DNA from: Agathobacter sp.
GTDB taxonomy: Bacteria; Bacillota; Clostridia; Lachnospirales; Lachnospiraceae
Direction of reading: 5' to 3'
Assembly: GCA_022769125.1 (NCBI GenBank)
Contig: JALEKN010000012.1
Span: 1 to 64,000, forward strand
Length of the DNA: 64,000 bases
The notes beneath the pieces are model-generated. The model saw only the letters and a list, made by a program, of their open reading frames with translations. It did not search any database and was not told the origin of the DNA. A program made the position numbers and the translations under genes. Below, piece after piece: positions 14,850-23,035 of this stretch. Position 1 is the stretch's first letter. Each line of letters starts with the position of its first letter.

Positions 14850-16829
14850 ACTGCGATACTGAACCGGGGTCATTTGGAATGCTTTTTTGAATACACGGCT
14901 GAAATGCTCGGCATTCGGATAGCCGATGGAATAGGAGATATTTTCAATTGTCATATTTCCATTCTTTAAAAGCGTTTTTGCTTTTTTAAGGCGGATCTGC
15001 GTCACATGTTCCCCGAAAGTCCTGCCGGATTTGTCCTTGATATACTTGGAAACATATGGTGTGGACAGGTGAAATTCCTCAGCCAGACTCTCGAGAGTAA
15101 CGGTTCGGTAGTTTGACTGGATATAGTTGATCATGGCAAGAAGGCGGTCATCACGATTGCCTTCTTCTTTTTGCAATTGTGGAAGTTTATTTACGGCGAC
15201 TACAAGCGCATTTATGGAGGCCTTGATGATGTCTTCATCAATTCCGGCACCGAAGTAGGAGACACCTTCACAGAGAATGCCAACGTACGCCATCGCTTTG
15301 GAGGAGGAACCGCGTGAGAGCGCATGTTCTTCATATACGGACAACTCGTAGCTGATGCCGAAGTATTCTTTGATCGTATTGCTTACGGCATCAAGACGGC
15401 CGTTACCGTTGGCATCGACAATCGCCTTTTTATCACCGCAGGAAATCGTGGCTTCAGCCATAATACCGTCACTCTGCTTAAAGTGGCATTCGGTTATGGA
15501 AAAGTGAGGCATATAGTGGACATAATTGTCACAGAAAATCTCGTAGACCCATTGTGGAGACAATTCCTTGTGCTCTTCATCGGACACCTGTTTGACAGCA
15601 TAACCGACTTCCTCGCGCATTTTGTCAGGAATGGAAATGGAGAAGTTCTGCTTTAATATATAGGCAACGCCCCCCTTGCCGGACTGGCTGTTGATCCGGA
15701 TGACATCGGAGTCGTAGGTGCGCCCGACGTCCACAGGATCGATCGGCAGATACGGCACCGTCCATGTGGTCTGCTTCTTTTCGGCACGGTAATTCATACC
15801 CTTTGCGATGGCATCCTGATGGGAGCCGGAAAAGGCAGTAAATACAAGATCTCCGGCATATGGCTGGCGTGGGGAGACCTGCATGCCGGCCAGGCGTTCA
15901 TAGGTTTCGCGGATCTTTGGCATGTTGGCAAAGTCAAGCCCCGGATCAATGCCGTAGGAGAACATGTTCATGGCAACTGTGATCAGATCGACATTGCCGG
16001 TGCGCTCTCCATTGCCGAATAGTGTCCCTTCAACCCGGTCGGCACCTGCAAGAACAGCAAGCTCGGCATCGCTGACACCACAGCCTCTGTCATTGTGTGG
16101 GTGAACACTTAATACGACATTATCGCGGTATTTTAAGTGTGTGCTCATATATTCAATCTGCGATGCAAAAATGTGTGGCATGGCTGTCTCTACGGTTGCA
16201 GGGATATTAATAATCGCTTTCTGAGCGTCAGTCGGCTGCCAGATGTCAAGCACGGCATTGCAGACCTCAGCTGCGTATTCAATCTCTGTGCCATGGAAGC
16301 TCTCCGGGCTGTATTCAAATGAAAAATTGCCCTCTGTCTCGGCAGCAAGCTGCTTTAGCAGAAGCGCACCGTCAATGGCAAGCTGCCTGATCTCATCCTT
16401 GCTCTTTCTAAAGACCTGTTCCCTCTGTGCGACCGATGTGGAATTGTATAGGTGTATCACTGCTTTTGGCGCTCCCTTAACGGCCTCAAAGGTTCTTTTT
16501 ATGATATGAGGTCTGGCCTGTGTGAGCACCTGGACTGTGACATCATCCGGAATCATATCCCGTTCGATAAGTGCTCGCATAAAATCAAATTCTGTTTCGG
16601 ATGCCGCAGGAAATCCAACTTCGATTTCCTTAAAACCAATATCAACAAGCATCTGAAAAAATTCGATTTTTTCTTCAAGTCCCATCGGCTCAATCAATGC
16701 CTGATTTCCGTCTCTTAAGTCTACAGAGCACCAGATTGGCGGCTTTTCTATATAATCTTTTTTCGTCCACTCCATGCAGGTGACAGGCGGTAAGAAGTAT
16801 TGTCTTTCATATTTTTCCACATTTTTCAT
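14838..16829 (-). CDS. leuA: 2-isopropylmalate synthase fused to a C-terminal AraC-type DNA-binding domain
   Basis: 663 residues. Residues 1 to about 550 are a LeuA2-type 2-isopropylmalate synthase, which condenses 2-oxoisovalerate with acetyl-CoA as the first step of leucine synthesis. DLRDGNQAL near 37 starts the HMGL-like barrel, HPHNDRG near 241 binds the metal, and GNGERTGNVDL near 270 is conserved. The usual allosteric domain follows to about 545. Residues about 558-663 are a complete AraC two-helix-turn-helix domain: SLAEEFHLSTPYVSKYIKDK and then IGYPNAEHFSRVFKKAFQMT. LeuA2 enzymes normally end near 550, so this is a fusion. No leuB/C/D or ilv gene is nearby. Its promoter has a palindrome just upstream of the -35. 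The pathway role could also be a homologous condensation. Confidence 0.92.
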   Translation of the reverse strand: MKNVEKYERQYFLPPVTCMEWTKKDYIEKPPIWCSVDLRDGNQALIEPMGLEEKIEFFQMLVDIGFKEIEVGFPAASETEFDFMRALIERDMIPDDVTVQVLTQARPHIIKRTFEAVKGAPKAVIHLYNSTSVAQREQVFRKSKDEIRQLAIDGALLLKQLAAETEGNFSFEYSPESFHGTEIEYAAEVCNAVLDIWQPTDAQKAIINIPATVETAMPHIFASQIEYMSTHLKYRDNVVLSVHPHNDRGCGVSDAELAVLAGADRVEGTLFGNGERTGNVDLITVAMNMFSYGIDPGLDFANMPKIRETYERLAGMQVSPRQPYAGDLVFTAFSGSHQDAIAKGMNYRAEKKQTTWTVPYLPIDPVDVGRTYDSDVIRINSQSGKGGVAYILKQNFSISIPDKMREEVGYAVKQVSDEEHKELSPQWVYEIFCDNYVHYMPHFSITECHFKQSDGIMAEATISCGDKKAIVDANGNGRLDAVSNTIKEYFGISYELSVYEEHALSRGSSSKAMAYVGILCEGVSYFGAGIDEDIIKASINALVVAVNKLPQLQKEEGNRDDRLLAMINYIQSNYRTVTLESLAEEFHLSTPYVSKYIKDKSGRTFGEHVTQIRLKKAKTLLKNGNMTIENISYSIGYPNAEHFSRVFKKAFQMTPVQYRSLNQ

Positions 16830-16883
16830 GGCGTTACATCCTCTCTCTTTTTGAACTTCCTAATTATCATTGCAAAGATATCT

Positions 16884-16913
16884 CCTGCCGGGGCACTTTT
16901 TGCAGGCTGCCCC
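16884..16913 (-). promoter_or_regulatory. Pseudoknot-like element in the leuA leader
   Basis: Two interleaved stems: CCTGC (16884-16888) with GCAGG (16902-16906), and GGGGCA (16890-16895) with TGCCCC (16908-16913), joined by a run of A in the minus-strand RNA. They either form an H-type pseudoknot or two exclusive hairpins. It lies about 55 bases upstream of the leuA start. Confidence 0.45.
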
Positions 16914-16934
16914 TTATCATGTTGTATGGCGGAG

Positions 16935-16963
16935 ATAATAATTGGGAATATAAAATATGTCAA
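16935..16963 (-). promoter_or_regulatory. Sigma-A promoter of the leuA fusion gene
   Basis: On the minus strand TTGACA (16963-16958), 17 bp, TATTAT (16940-16935). This implies a leader of roughly 100 nt. Confidence 0.75.
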
Positions 16964-16969
16964 TAACAA

Positions 16970-16994
16970 TGATACATCTTAATTGGATGTATCA
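16970..16994. promoter_or_regulatory. Perfect palindrome upstream of the leuA promoter
   Basis: TGATACATC (16970-16978) and GATGTATCA (16986-16994) are exact inverted copies around 7 bases. The nearer arm is 6 bp from the -35 box, an activator-like position. No T tract follows, so it is not an obvious terminator for the upstream araC gene. The AraC domain of the LeuA fusion or the neighbouring AraC protein are candidate ligands. Confidence 0.5.
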
Positions 16995-17057
16995 TAGCAT
17001 AGATATGTGAGAAAGAAAATGATTATATTTAATCAGTTTTTATGATAAATATTACTG

Positions 17058-17930
17058 TTAACCTTTGCGGAACTGTCCGGGAGTTACACCGTAGCGCTTT
17101 TTGAAGGCGCGGTTAAAATACGAGAGGTTTTCAAAACCAACCTCCTGCGAAATTTCAAGAATAGAGGCTTCGGAGGCCTGAAGCAGGCGGGCAGACATTG
17201 CAAGCCGGTAATCCTTTAAATACTCAATAAAGGAGGTGTTCATCGTCTCCTTAAAATATCGCATAAAATGTGATTCGGAAAATCCGACAACGTCTGCAAT
17301 CTCTCCGATGGTGATTTTCTCAGCGTAATGATTTTCTACATATTTAATAACGACTTTCATTTTGTCGAGGGCCTTGCGGTTTTTTGGCGGTTGTGTCAGA
17401 TTGCGGCATCGATTATTCAGTACAAAGAAGAACTGAAACAGCATACTCTTGATGTAGAGCTCGTACCCTTGCGGCTTCGTTTTTGAAATCTCATCGCAGG
17501 CATCAATCGGCGCAATAACATCGTTATAGTATGGATAGACCGGAGTGAAAATTGTAGGAACGGTAATCTGCCCGAGAAGCAGGGGCTGGATATATTCCAT
17601 ACTGCAGCTGTCGAGGCTCTTTGGAATGAGCATGCCGGGATTGAAGATAATATTTTCATATTCCATAGATTCGCGATCAAACTGACCGATAGAATGGAGC
17701 TGTCCGGGCAGAATCAGTGCCAAAGTCGGTCCAGTTACAGTGTAGGTGCGGAAATCGACCTGCACGACTCCTTTTCCCTTTTTGATATAGATAAGTTCCA
17801 TCTCATCATGCCAATGTGGTGGTACGGATGCAAAATCCAGAGGGATCGAGCAAAGATACGTATTGTAGGGGAAGATTACCTCGCCATGTGTTTTATTTTC
17901 ATGATAGTTTTCATACTCTATAATATTCAT
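17058..17930 (-). CDS. AraC-family transcriptional regulator with cupin sensor
   Basis: About 290 residues. The N-terminal cupin-like sugar-sensing domain contains PPHWHDEMELIYIKKGKG near 37. The C-terminal AraC domain (about 188-290) has two helix-turn-helices: IGEIADVVGFSESHFMRYFK and ISQEVGFENLSYFNRAFKKR. It is divergent from glycogen phosphorylase, which it may control; three copies of a TGCACAAA-like motif lie between them. The next gene in its own direction is the leuA fusion, 228 bases away behind its own promoter. Confidence 0.88.
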   Translation of the reverse strand: MNIIEYENYHENKTHGEVIFPYNTYLCSIPLDFASVPPHWHDEMELIYIKKGKGVVQVDFRTYTVTGPTLALILPGQLHSIGQFDRESMEYENIIFNPGMLIPKSLDSCSMEYIQPLLLGQITVPTIFTPVYPYYNDVIAPIDACDEISKTKPQGYELYIKSMLFQFFFVLNNRCRNLTQPPKNRKALDKMKVVIKYVENHYAEKITIGEIADVVGFSESHFMRYFKETMNTSFIEYLKDYRLAMSARLLQASEASILEISQEVGFENLSYFNRAFKKRYGVTPGQFRKG

Positions 17931-17971
17931 AGGATTATTCTACCAAAAACGAATGCAAAAATCTATGTATA

Positions 17972-18034
17972 TTGCACAAAAAACGTATTTTGGTCGAATA
18001 TGCACAAATAAAAAATGATAGGATTGTGCAAAAA
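17972..18034. repeat. TGCACAAA motif repeats in the araC-glgP gap
   Basis: TTGCACAAA at 17972-17980, TGCACAAAT at 18001-18009 and, inverted, TTGTGCAA at 18024-18031. The first two are 28 bp apart. AraC proteins usually bind direct repeats, so these are candidate sites. glgP has only a TATACT-like -10 (18074-18079) and no good -35, which suits an activator-dependent promoter. Confidence 0.4.
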
Positions 18035-18143
18035 GTCGCGCTTATATGACAAGAACATCAAAGACGAATGGGATATACTTACATCATAAGTTCGGCAGGA
18101 GCAGGCCGATAAACAACACGATTTTATTTGGGAGGAAGAAATC

Positions 18144-20396
18144 ATGGCATTTCAGCAGGAAATCGAGACAAAGTTACAAAAGGGTATCAATGTCAGCACA
18201 AATGAAGAGTTATATTTTGCTCTTCTTGATTTAGTAAAGGAAAAAGCAGAAGGAAAGGTGTCCAACGAGGGAAAGAAGAAGCTGTATTACATTTCCGCAG
18301 AGTTTTTGATCGGAAAGCTTTTATCCAATAACCTGATCAATCTTGGCATGTATGATGAAGTAAAAGAGACTCTTGCAAAATATGGTAAGTCTCTTGCGGA
18401 GATTGAGGAAATCGAGCTTGAGCCGTCTCTTGGAAATGGCGGACTTGGACGTCTGGCAGCATGCTTTATCGATTCCATCGCAACACTCGGATTAAACGGA
18501 GATGGAGTTGGTTTGAATTATCACTTCGGACTTTTCAAGCAGGTATTTGAGAATAACCTTCAGAAAGAGACTCCAAATCCTTGGATTACAGAGAAGAGCT
18601 GGCTGACCAAGACAGACATCACATATCCGGTACAGTTTGGAGGATTCTCCGTACAGTCCAGATTGTATGACATCGATGTTGTTGGATACAACAATCGTAC
18701 AACAAAGCTCCGCCTGTTCGATATTGAGTCTGTGGACGAGAGTATTGTAGGTGATACCATTGATTTTGATAAGGAAGCAATCACAAAGAATCTTACCTTA
18801 TTCTTATATCCGGATGATTCTGATGATAAGGGACGTTTGCTTCGTGTATACCAGCAGTATTTTATGGTAAGCAATGCCGCACGGCTTATTCTTGATGAGG
18901 CTGTTGCAAAGGGATCTAACCTGCATGATCTTGCAGATTATGCGACTATCCAGATTAACGATACCCACCCATCTATGGTTATCCCGGAACTTATCCGTCT
19001 GCTTCAGGAGCGCGGAATTTTGATGGATGAGGCAATCGAGATCGTTTCAAAAGTTTGCGCATACACCAACCATACCATCCTTGCTGAGGCTCTTGAGAAG
19101 TGGCCGATCTACTTCTTAGACAAGGCAGTTCCACAGTTGATGCCGATTATCCGCGAGCTTGATAACCGCATCCGTGGCAAGGTTTCTGATGAGAGTACCT
19201 ACATTATCAAGGACGGTCTGGTACACATGGCTCATATGGATATCCACTATGGCTATAGCGTAAATGGTGTTGCATATCTTCATACAGAGATTTTAAAGAA
19301 TACAGAGCTTCACAACTTCTACGTTTTATATCCGGAGAAGTTTAACAACAAGACAAACGGAATCACATTCCGCCGCTGGTTAATGTCCTGCAATCCGGAG
19401 CTTTCAGCTCTTATTACAGAGCTGATTGGAGACGGATGGAAGAAGGATGCAAACGAGCTTGAGAAGCTTGGGAATTTTGTAAATGACGATGCAGTCCTTG
19501 ATAAGCTTCTTGCTGTAAAACACCAGAAGAAGATTGAGCTTGAGGAGTATCTGAAAGAGAAACAGGGCATCGAGATTGATACACACTCCATCATTGATAT
19601 TCAGATCAAGCGTCTTCATGAGTACAAGAGACAGCAGATGAATGCACTTTATGTTATCCACAAATATTTTGAGATCAAGGCAGGCAAGAAGCCGGGCAGA
19701 CCGATTACCGTTCTTTTTGGAGCAAAGGCTGCACCTGCATACACGATCGCAAAAGATATCATTCACCTGATCCTCTGCTTGCAGCAGGTAATCAACAATG
19801 ATCCGGATGTTAATAAATATCTTAAGGTTGTCATGGTTGAGAACTACAATGTTACTCTTGCAGAGAAGCTGATTCCGGCCTGTGATATCTCTGAACAGAT
19901 TTCACTTGCATCTAAGGAGGCATCCGGTACTTCTAACATGAAGTTCATGTTAAATGGTGCTGTTACGCTTGGAACCAAGGATGGTGCAAACGTTGAAATC
20001 GCAGAACTTGTTGGTGAGGATAATATCTTTACTTTTGGCGAGGATTCCCAGACCGTCATCGACCGTTACGAGAGAGGCGATTACAATTCAAGAAGCTACT
20101 ATGAAGCTGATGCAGATTTGAAGAAAGCTGTTGACTTTATTGTCAGTGATGAGCTTATGGCCGTTGGCAGCAAGGAGAACCTTGAGCGTCTCTACAATGA
20201 ACTTCTGAACAAAGACTGGTTCATGACCTTCCCGGATTTCGAGGCATATGTAGAAGCGAAGGAAGCAATCTACAAAGCGTTCGAAGACCGCAAAGCTTGG
20301 GCAAAGATGATGCTTGTAAACATCAGCAAGGCAGGATTCTTCTCATCTGACCGTACCATCGACCAGTACAACAAAGAAATCTGGAAATTGAACTAA
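18144..20396 (+). CDS. glgP: Glycogen/maltodextrin phosphorylase
   Basis: Cytoplasmic GT35 enzyme that releases glucose-1-phosphate from alpha-1,4-glucans. [19 protein letters not shown] near 95 is the signature of the phosphate/glucan site. The PLP lysine is in [14 protein letters not shown] near residue 600, and [12 protein letters not shown] follows. At 750 residues it is shorter than the 800-830 of animal and E. coli enzymes, as is common in clostridia. GGGAGGAAG lies before the start. It is transcribed alone, divergent from an AraC regulator. Confidence 0.94.
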   Translation: MAFQQEIETKLQKGINVSTNEELYFALLDLVKEKAEGKVSNEGKKKLYYISAEFLIGKLLSNNLINLGMYDEVKETLAKYGKSLAEIEEIELEPSLGNGGLGRLAACFIDSIATLGLNGDGVGLNYHFGLFKQVFENNLQKETPNPWITEKSWLTKTDITYPVQFGGFSVQSRLYDIDVVGYNNRTTKLRLFDIESVDESIVGDTIDFDKEAITKNLTLFLYPDDSDDKGRLLRVYQQYFMVSNAARLILDEAVAKGSNLHDLADYATIQINDTHPSMVIPELIRLLQERGILMDEAIEIVSKVCAYTNHTILAEALEKWPIYFLDKAVPQLMPIIRELDNRIRGKVSDESTYIIKDGLVHMAHMDIHYGYSVNGVAYLHTEILKNTELHNFYVLYPEKFNNKTNGITFRRWLMSCNPELSALITELIGDGWKKDANELEKLGNFVNDDAVLDKLLAVKHQKKIELEEYLKEKQGIEIDTHSIIDIQIKRLHEYKRQQMNALYVIHKYFEIKAGKKPGRPITVLFGAKAAPAYTIAKDIIHLILCLQQVINNDPDVNKYLKVVMVENYNVTLAEKLIPACDISEQISLASKEASGTSNMKFMLNGAVTLGTKDGANVEIAELVGEDNIFTFGEDSQTVIDRYERGDYNSRSYYEADADLKKAVDFIVSDELMAVGSKENLERLYNELLNKDWFMTFPDFEAYVEAKEAIYKAFEDRKAWAKMMLVNISKAGFFSSDRTIDQYNKEIWKLN

Positions 20397-20433
20397 TATT
20401 ACAGTGAATATTAGAATCTGTGGATTCACATAG

Positions 20434-20475
20434 AAACACAGGCTTTTTGCGAAAGCAGGGAGCCTGTGTTTTTTC
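20434..20475 (+). terminator. Intrinsic terminator after glgP
   Basis: An 11-bp perfect stem (20434-20444 with 20461-20471) with a T run to 20474. Confidence 0.85.
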
Positions 20476-20775
20476 TATGGCATTTTACGTTTTATATGTG
20501 CTTTGTTTTTTTGTGATTTCGTTTGGCTCCGTTGTGCACACTTGCTTTGGCCTTTATGTGTTCTTGTTGTGCTTTTTTGTTCACATTTGCTTTGAATTTG
20601 AGATGCTTTTTTGGGGTTTACTTTTTAAATAAAGCATGTTACACTTTGAATGTATTCGAGAAAGCTCTTTTTATCTTATTGCCACATGTCGTGGCTGTTT
20701 CTCCGATAATTTTTGATATGGATTTAGAGGATTACGTGTTAGGAATAGGTAAGAAATATACCTGTTTAGCAACTG
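20476..20775. other. T-rich intergenic stretch with no supported feature
   Basis: About 300 bases, strongly T-rich on the plus strand, with loose repetition of GCTTTG/TGTG words. A 70-codon hydrophobic frame (20420-20632) overlaps the glgP terminator and has no ribosome-binding site. I see no gene here. Confidence 0.5.
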
Positions 20776-21132
20776 TGTGATGGCTGTGGAAGATTTTGTG
20801 CTGAAACCATCACATAGGAAAAATGCTGTGTGATGGCTGTGAGGAATTTTGCGCTGAAACCATCACAAAGAAAAGAAGCTGTGTGATGGCTGCGAGGAAT
20901 TTTGTGCTGAAACCATTACAAAGAAAAGAGATTGTGTGATGGTTATGAGGAATTTTGCACTGAAATCATCACAAGGAGCGGAAAACGTGTGATGGCTATG
21001 AGAAATTTGGCGCTGAAACCATCACATAGGAAAAAAGCTGTGTGATGGTTATGAGGAATTTTGTGCTGAAACCATCACAAGGAGCGGAAAGCGTGTGATG
21101 GCTATGAGAGATTTTGCGTAATAACCATCATA
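20776..21132. repeat. Array of seven 53-bp tandem repeats with palindromic ends
   Basis: Units start at 20776, 20829, 20882, 20935, 20988, 21041 and 21094, an exact 53-bp period. Each has a 39-bp core that begins TGTGATGG and ends CCATCACA (8-bp inverted ends), with a conserved middle around GAATTTTG and GCTGAAA, then a 14-bp purine-rich linker. Linkers come in two kinds, AAGAAAAG-like and AGGAGCGG-like, with the latter after units 4 and 6. Unit 3 has ATTACA, unit 4 TCATCACA and unit 7 is the most degenerate. Each core can form a hairpin in RNA or a protein site in DNA. 53 bp is about five helical turns. The array ends 30 bp before the nuclease-like gene. Confidence 0.95.
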
Positions 21133-21162
21133 GAACAACAAAAAATTAAAAGGAGAGGCCTA

Positions 21163-21969
21163 ATGGGAAAAAAAGAGATAATTCTACCGGAGTTGGTAGA
21201 GAGAAAAAGAGTACTTGAAAAGACAATAAAAAAGGCAGAACAAATATTATCAAAGAAGGTAGACGGGTATCTTCAGGTTAACAGACATGATGGACATTAT
21301 AGATATTATATGAAAGATGATCAGGAAGCCGGACAGGAAAATCGCAAAAGAAAATATATAAAGGATATTAATATTGCAAAAGCCATTGCAAACAGAGATT
21401 ATGCAAAGCAGATAATTAAAAGTGCTTCCCATGAATTGAAACAGGTTGATACATTGATAAAAACATATAGTCAGGCAACGGCAGATGAATGTTATAAAAG
21501 ACTTCATCCGGGCAGGCAAATTCTTGTGACACCACTTATTGCTGATGATGAGCAATATGCAAAGTCCTGGTTGGCAATCTCTGCACAGGAACGCAATTCA
21601 TATCCCGCGGCATCCTCAATTCTGACGGAAAACAACGAAATGGTACGATCGAAGTCAGAAAAAATAATCGCAGACAAATTGAAGCTGTCGGGAATTCCAT
21701 ATGTATACGAGAAACCGCTTAAACTTGGGCCTATTACCAAATACCCGGATTTCACAGTTTTGAACAAGAGGACGAGAAAAGAATACTATTGGGAGCATAT
21801 GGGAATGATGGACAGCCCGGATTATTTTAAGGAGGCAATGGAGAAAATCGAATTGTATCAAAGACACGGTATTATTCCGGGAAAAAACTTGATTATTACA
21901 TATGAGACAGACAGGAAGCCGTTATCGGTCAAGTCAGTTGAAATATTTATCAAAGAATACCTCCTATAA
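21163..21969 (+). CDS. Putative PD-(D/E)XK nuclease-fold protein downstream of the repeat array
   Basis: 268 residues, cytoplasmic. Residues 1-120 are Lys/Glu-rich helices around a YLQVNRHDGHYRYYM beta hairpin (about 37-51). Residues about 160-265 look like a PD-(D/E)XK core: RSKSEKIIADKL (Glu), KYPDFTVL (Asp), then YYWEHMGMMD (Glu then His), followed by a helix and LIITYET. This arrangement is that of restriction-endonuclease-like folds, but I cannot confirm it by alignment. AAGGAG lies 8 bases before ATG 21163. No methyltransferase, helicase or toxin/antitoxin partner is adjacent. The 53-bp array immediately upstream is the only associated feature. Confidence 0.65.
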   Translation: MGKKEIILPELVERKRVLEKTIKKAEQILSKKVDGYLQVNRHDGHYRYYMKDDQEAGQENRKRKYIKDINIAKAIANRDYAKQIIKSASHELKQVDTLIKTYSQATADECYKRLHPGRQILVTPLIADDEQYAKSWLAISAQERNSYPAASSILTENNEMVRSKSEKIIADKLKLSGIPYVYEKPLKLGPITKYPDFTVLNKRTRKEYYWEHMGMMDSPDYFKEAMEKIELYQRHGIIPGKNLIITYETDRKPLSVKSVEIFIKEYLL

Positions 21970-21994
21970 AAAGATATGAAAGGAAAGGGCAGGC

Positions 21995-22038
21995 CATAAG
22001 TATTTTGATAGAACCGGGCATAAGTATTTTAACAGAAC
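21995..22038. repeat. Two direct repeats, 24-bp period
   Basis: CATAAGTATTTTGATAGAAC at 21995-22014 and a near-identical copy (CATAAGTATTTTAACAGAAC) at 22019-22038. They end just before a candidate promoter at 22043, so they may be operator sites. Confidence 0.55.
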
Positions 22039-22042
22039 AACA

Positions 22043-22071
22043 TTGTATTCTGTATATAATTACGCTAAAAT
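22043..22071 (+). promoter_or_regulatory. Candidate promoter of the 22.2-kb exported protein
   Basis: TTGTAT (22043-22048), 17 bp, TAAAAT (22066-22071). Confidence 0.45.
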
Positions 22072-22155
22072 AATACAAGGAAAAGAGTGGAAAAGCATGA
22101 GGCGTTTGCAAATGTTCCAGTCAGGAGCTGATCGAGCGCAGGGGGGCTGACAATT

Positions 22156-22731
22156 GTGAAGAAAAGAGGATATGTGATTAATTATATATTGCTGCTGGTA
22201 TGTATCCTCACATCGCTCAGCCAGGTGCAAAGTTATAAGACAACACTTGGGCAGGCGTCTTATTTTGATGCCAAAAGCATTGTAGGACTGTCTTATGACG
22301 TTGCAGGACTGCCTTATGGCAGAGCATGCATTGCACAAGAACCGGACAGCGGTGAAAACGTTGCCTGGATGGCGGAAGACGATACTGTCGCAGCGTTTGA
22401 CAGTACAGCAGTGGAAGATAACAACCATGGTACAAACAGTTTAAAGAAAATAGACTGTATTGTGAGCACAGACGCATGTACGGTGGAGATGCTGGGGAGC
22501 GCCCGCTCGAATCTGCTGAATCGTACTTCTGCCATCAGACGTAATGAAATCCGTGAGAAATCAGGACCCCGGTCAGAACAGGCAGAAGGAATCCTTACGA
22601 GGCAAAGAACAAATCATTTCTATACATTTGCCAATCTGTGTGTAAAGATAACAGACACGGATACGGCAGGTGTCATACGTTTTATTCACAATAAGGATGG
22701 GAAAAAAGAAAATCTGATATCGGTTGATTGA
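22156..22731 (+). CDS. Hypothetical exported protein
   Basis: 191 residues from a GTG start at 22156, with AGGGGGG about 9 bases upstream. Residues 1-26 are a basic start plus hydrophobic core, a signal peptide or single anchor. The rest is polar and has no motif I recognise: Ser/Asp-rich to about 100, basic around 115-150, ending in a short beta-like tail. Possibly co-transcribed with the following 44-residue membrane protein. Function unknown. Confidence 0.55.
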   Translation: MKKRGYVINYILLLVCILTSLSQVQSYKTTLGQASYFDAKSIVGLSYDVAGLPYGRACIAQEPDSGENVAWMAEDDTVAAFDSTAVEDNNHGTNSLKKIDCIVSTDACTVEMLGSARSNLLNRTSAIRRNEIREKSGPRSEQAEGILTRQRTNHFYTFANLCVKITDTDTAGVIRFIHNKDGKKENLISVD

Positions 22732-22792
22732 GCAGCCCGTGGAAACATGGGTTTATTTGTGTACACAAAAACTGATATTGGAGGAATTAGAA

Positions 22793-22927
22793 ATGATACA
22801 AAATATAATTGTTGGAGCATTGTTTGCAGCGATGATCGGAGCAGGAGTATTTGGCTGGTGGCTCGAAAATGGAAAGGATAAGCCAAAGGAGAAGAAGCAA
22901 GGGGAGAGTGAATCGGATAAAGAATAA
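22793..22927 (+). CDS. Small single-span membrane protein, 44 residues
   Basis: Starts at ATG 22793 with GGAGGAATTAGAA immediately upstream. One hydrophobic segment (about 3-23, with a GAGVFGWW end) is followed by a charged Lys/Glu tail. An upstream ATG at 22724 would add an unrelated stretch without a ribosome-binding site. Follows the 191-residue exported protein by 61 bases. Function unknown. Confidence 0.6.
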   Translation: MIQNIIVGALFAAMIGAGVFGWWLENGKDKPKEKKQGESESDKE

Positions 22928-23035
22928 TCCCACGAAAATGAGAAAGTGTGCATAATAATATCACGTATCCTTTTTTGTGGTAAAGTATAGTCCATAAGAC
23001 AACAATTCTGCTGGAAACATTGGAAGGAGTATAGA

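Noticed and set aside
16830-17057. T-box or leucine leader peptide before the leuA fusion
   Set aside because: I found neither the T-box core nor a run of leucine codons; only the palindrome and pseudoknot-like stems are supported.
20420-20632. 70-residue hydrophobic ORF
   Set aside because: It begins within the glgP terminator region, has no ribosome-binding site and arises from T-rich sequence.
20776-21132. CRISPR array
   Set aside because: The regular repeats look CRISPR-like at first, but the 14-bp linkers fall into two near-identical types, the repeats are 39 bp and no cas genes are present.
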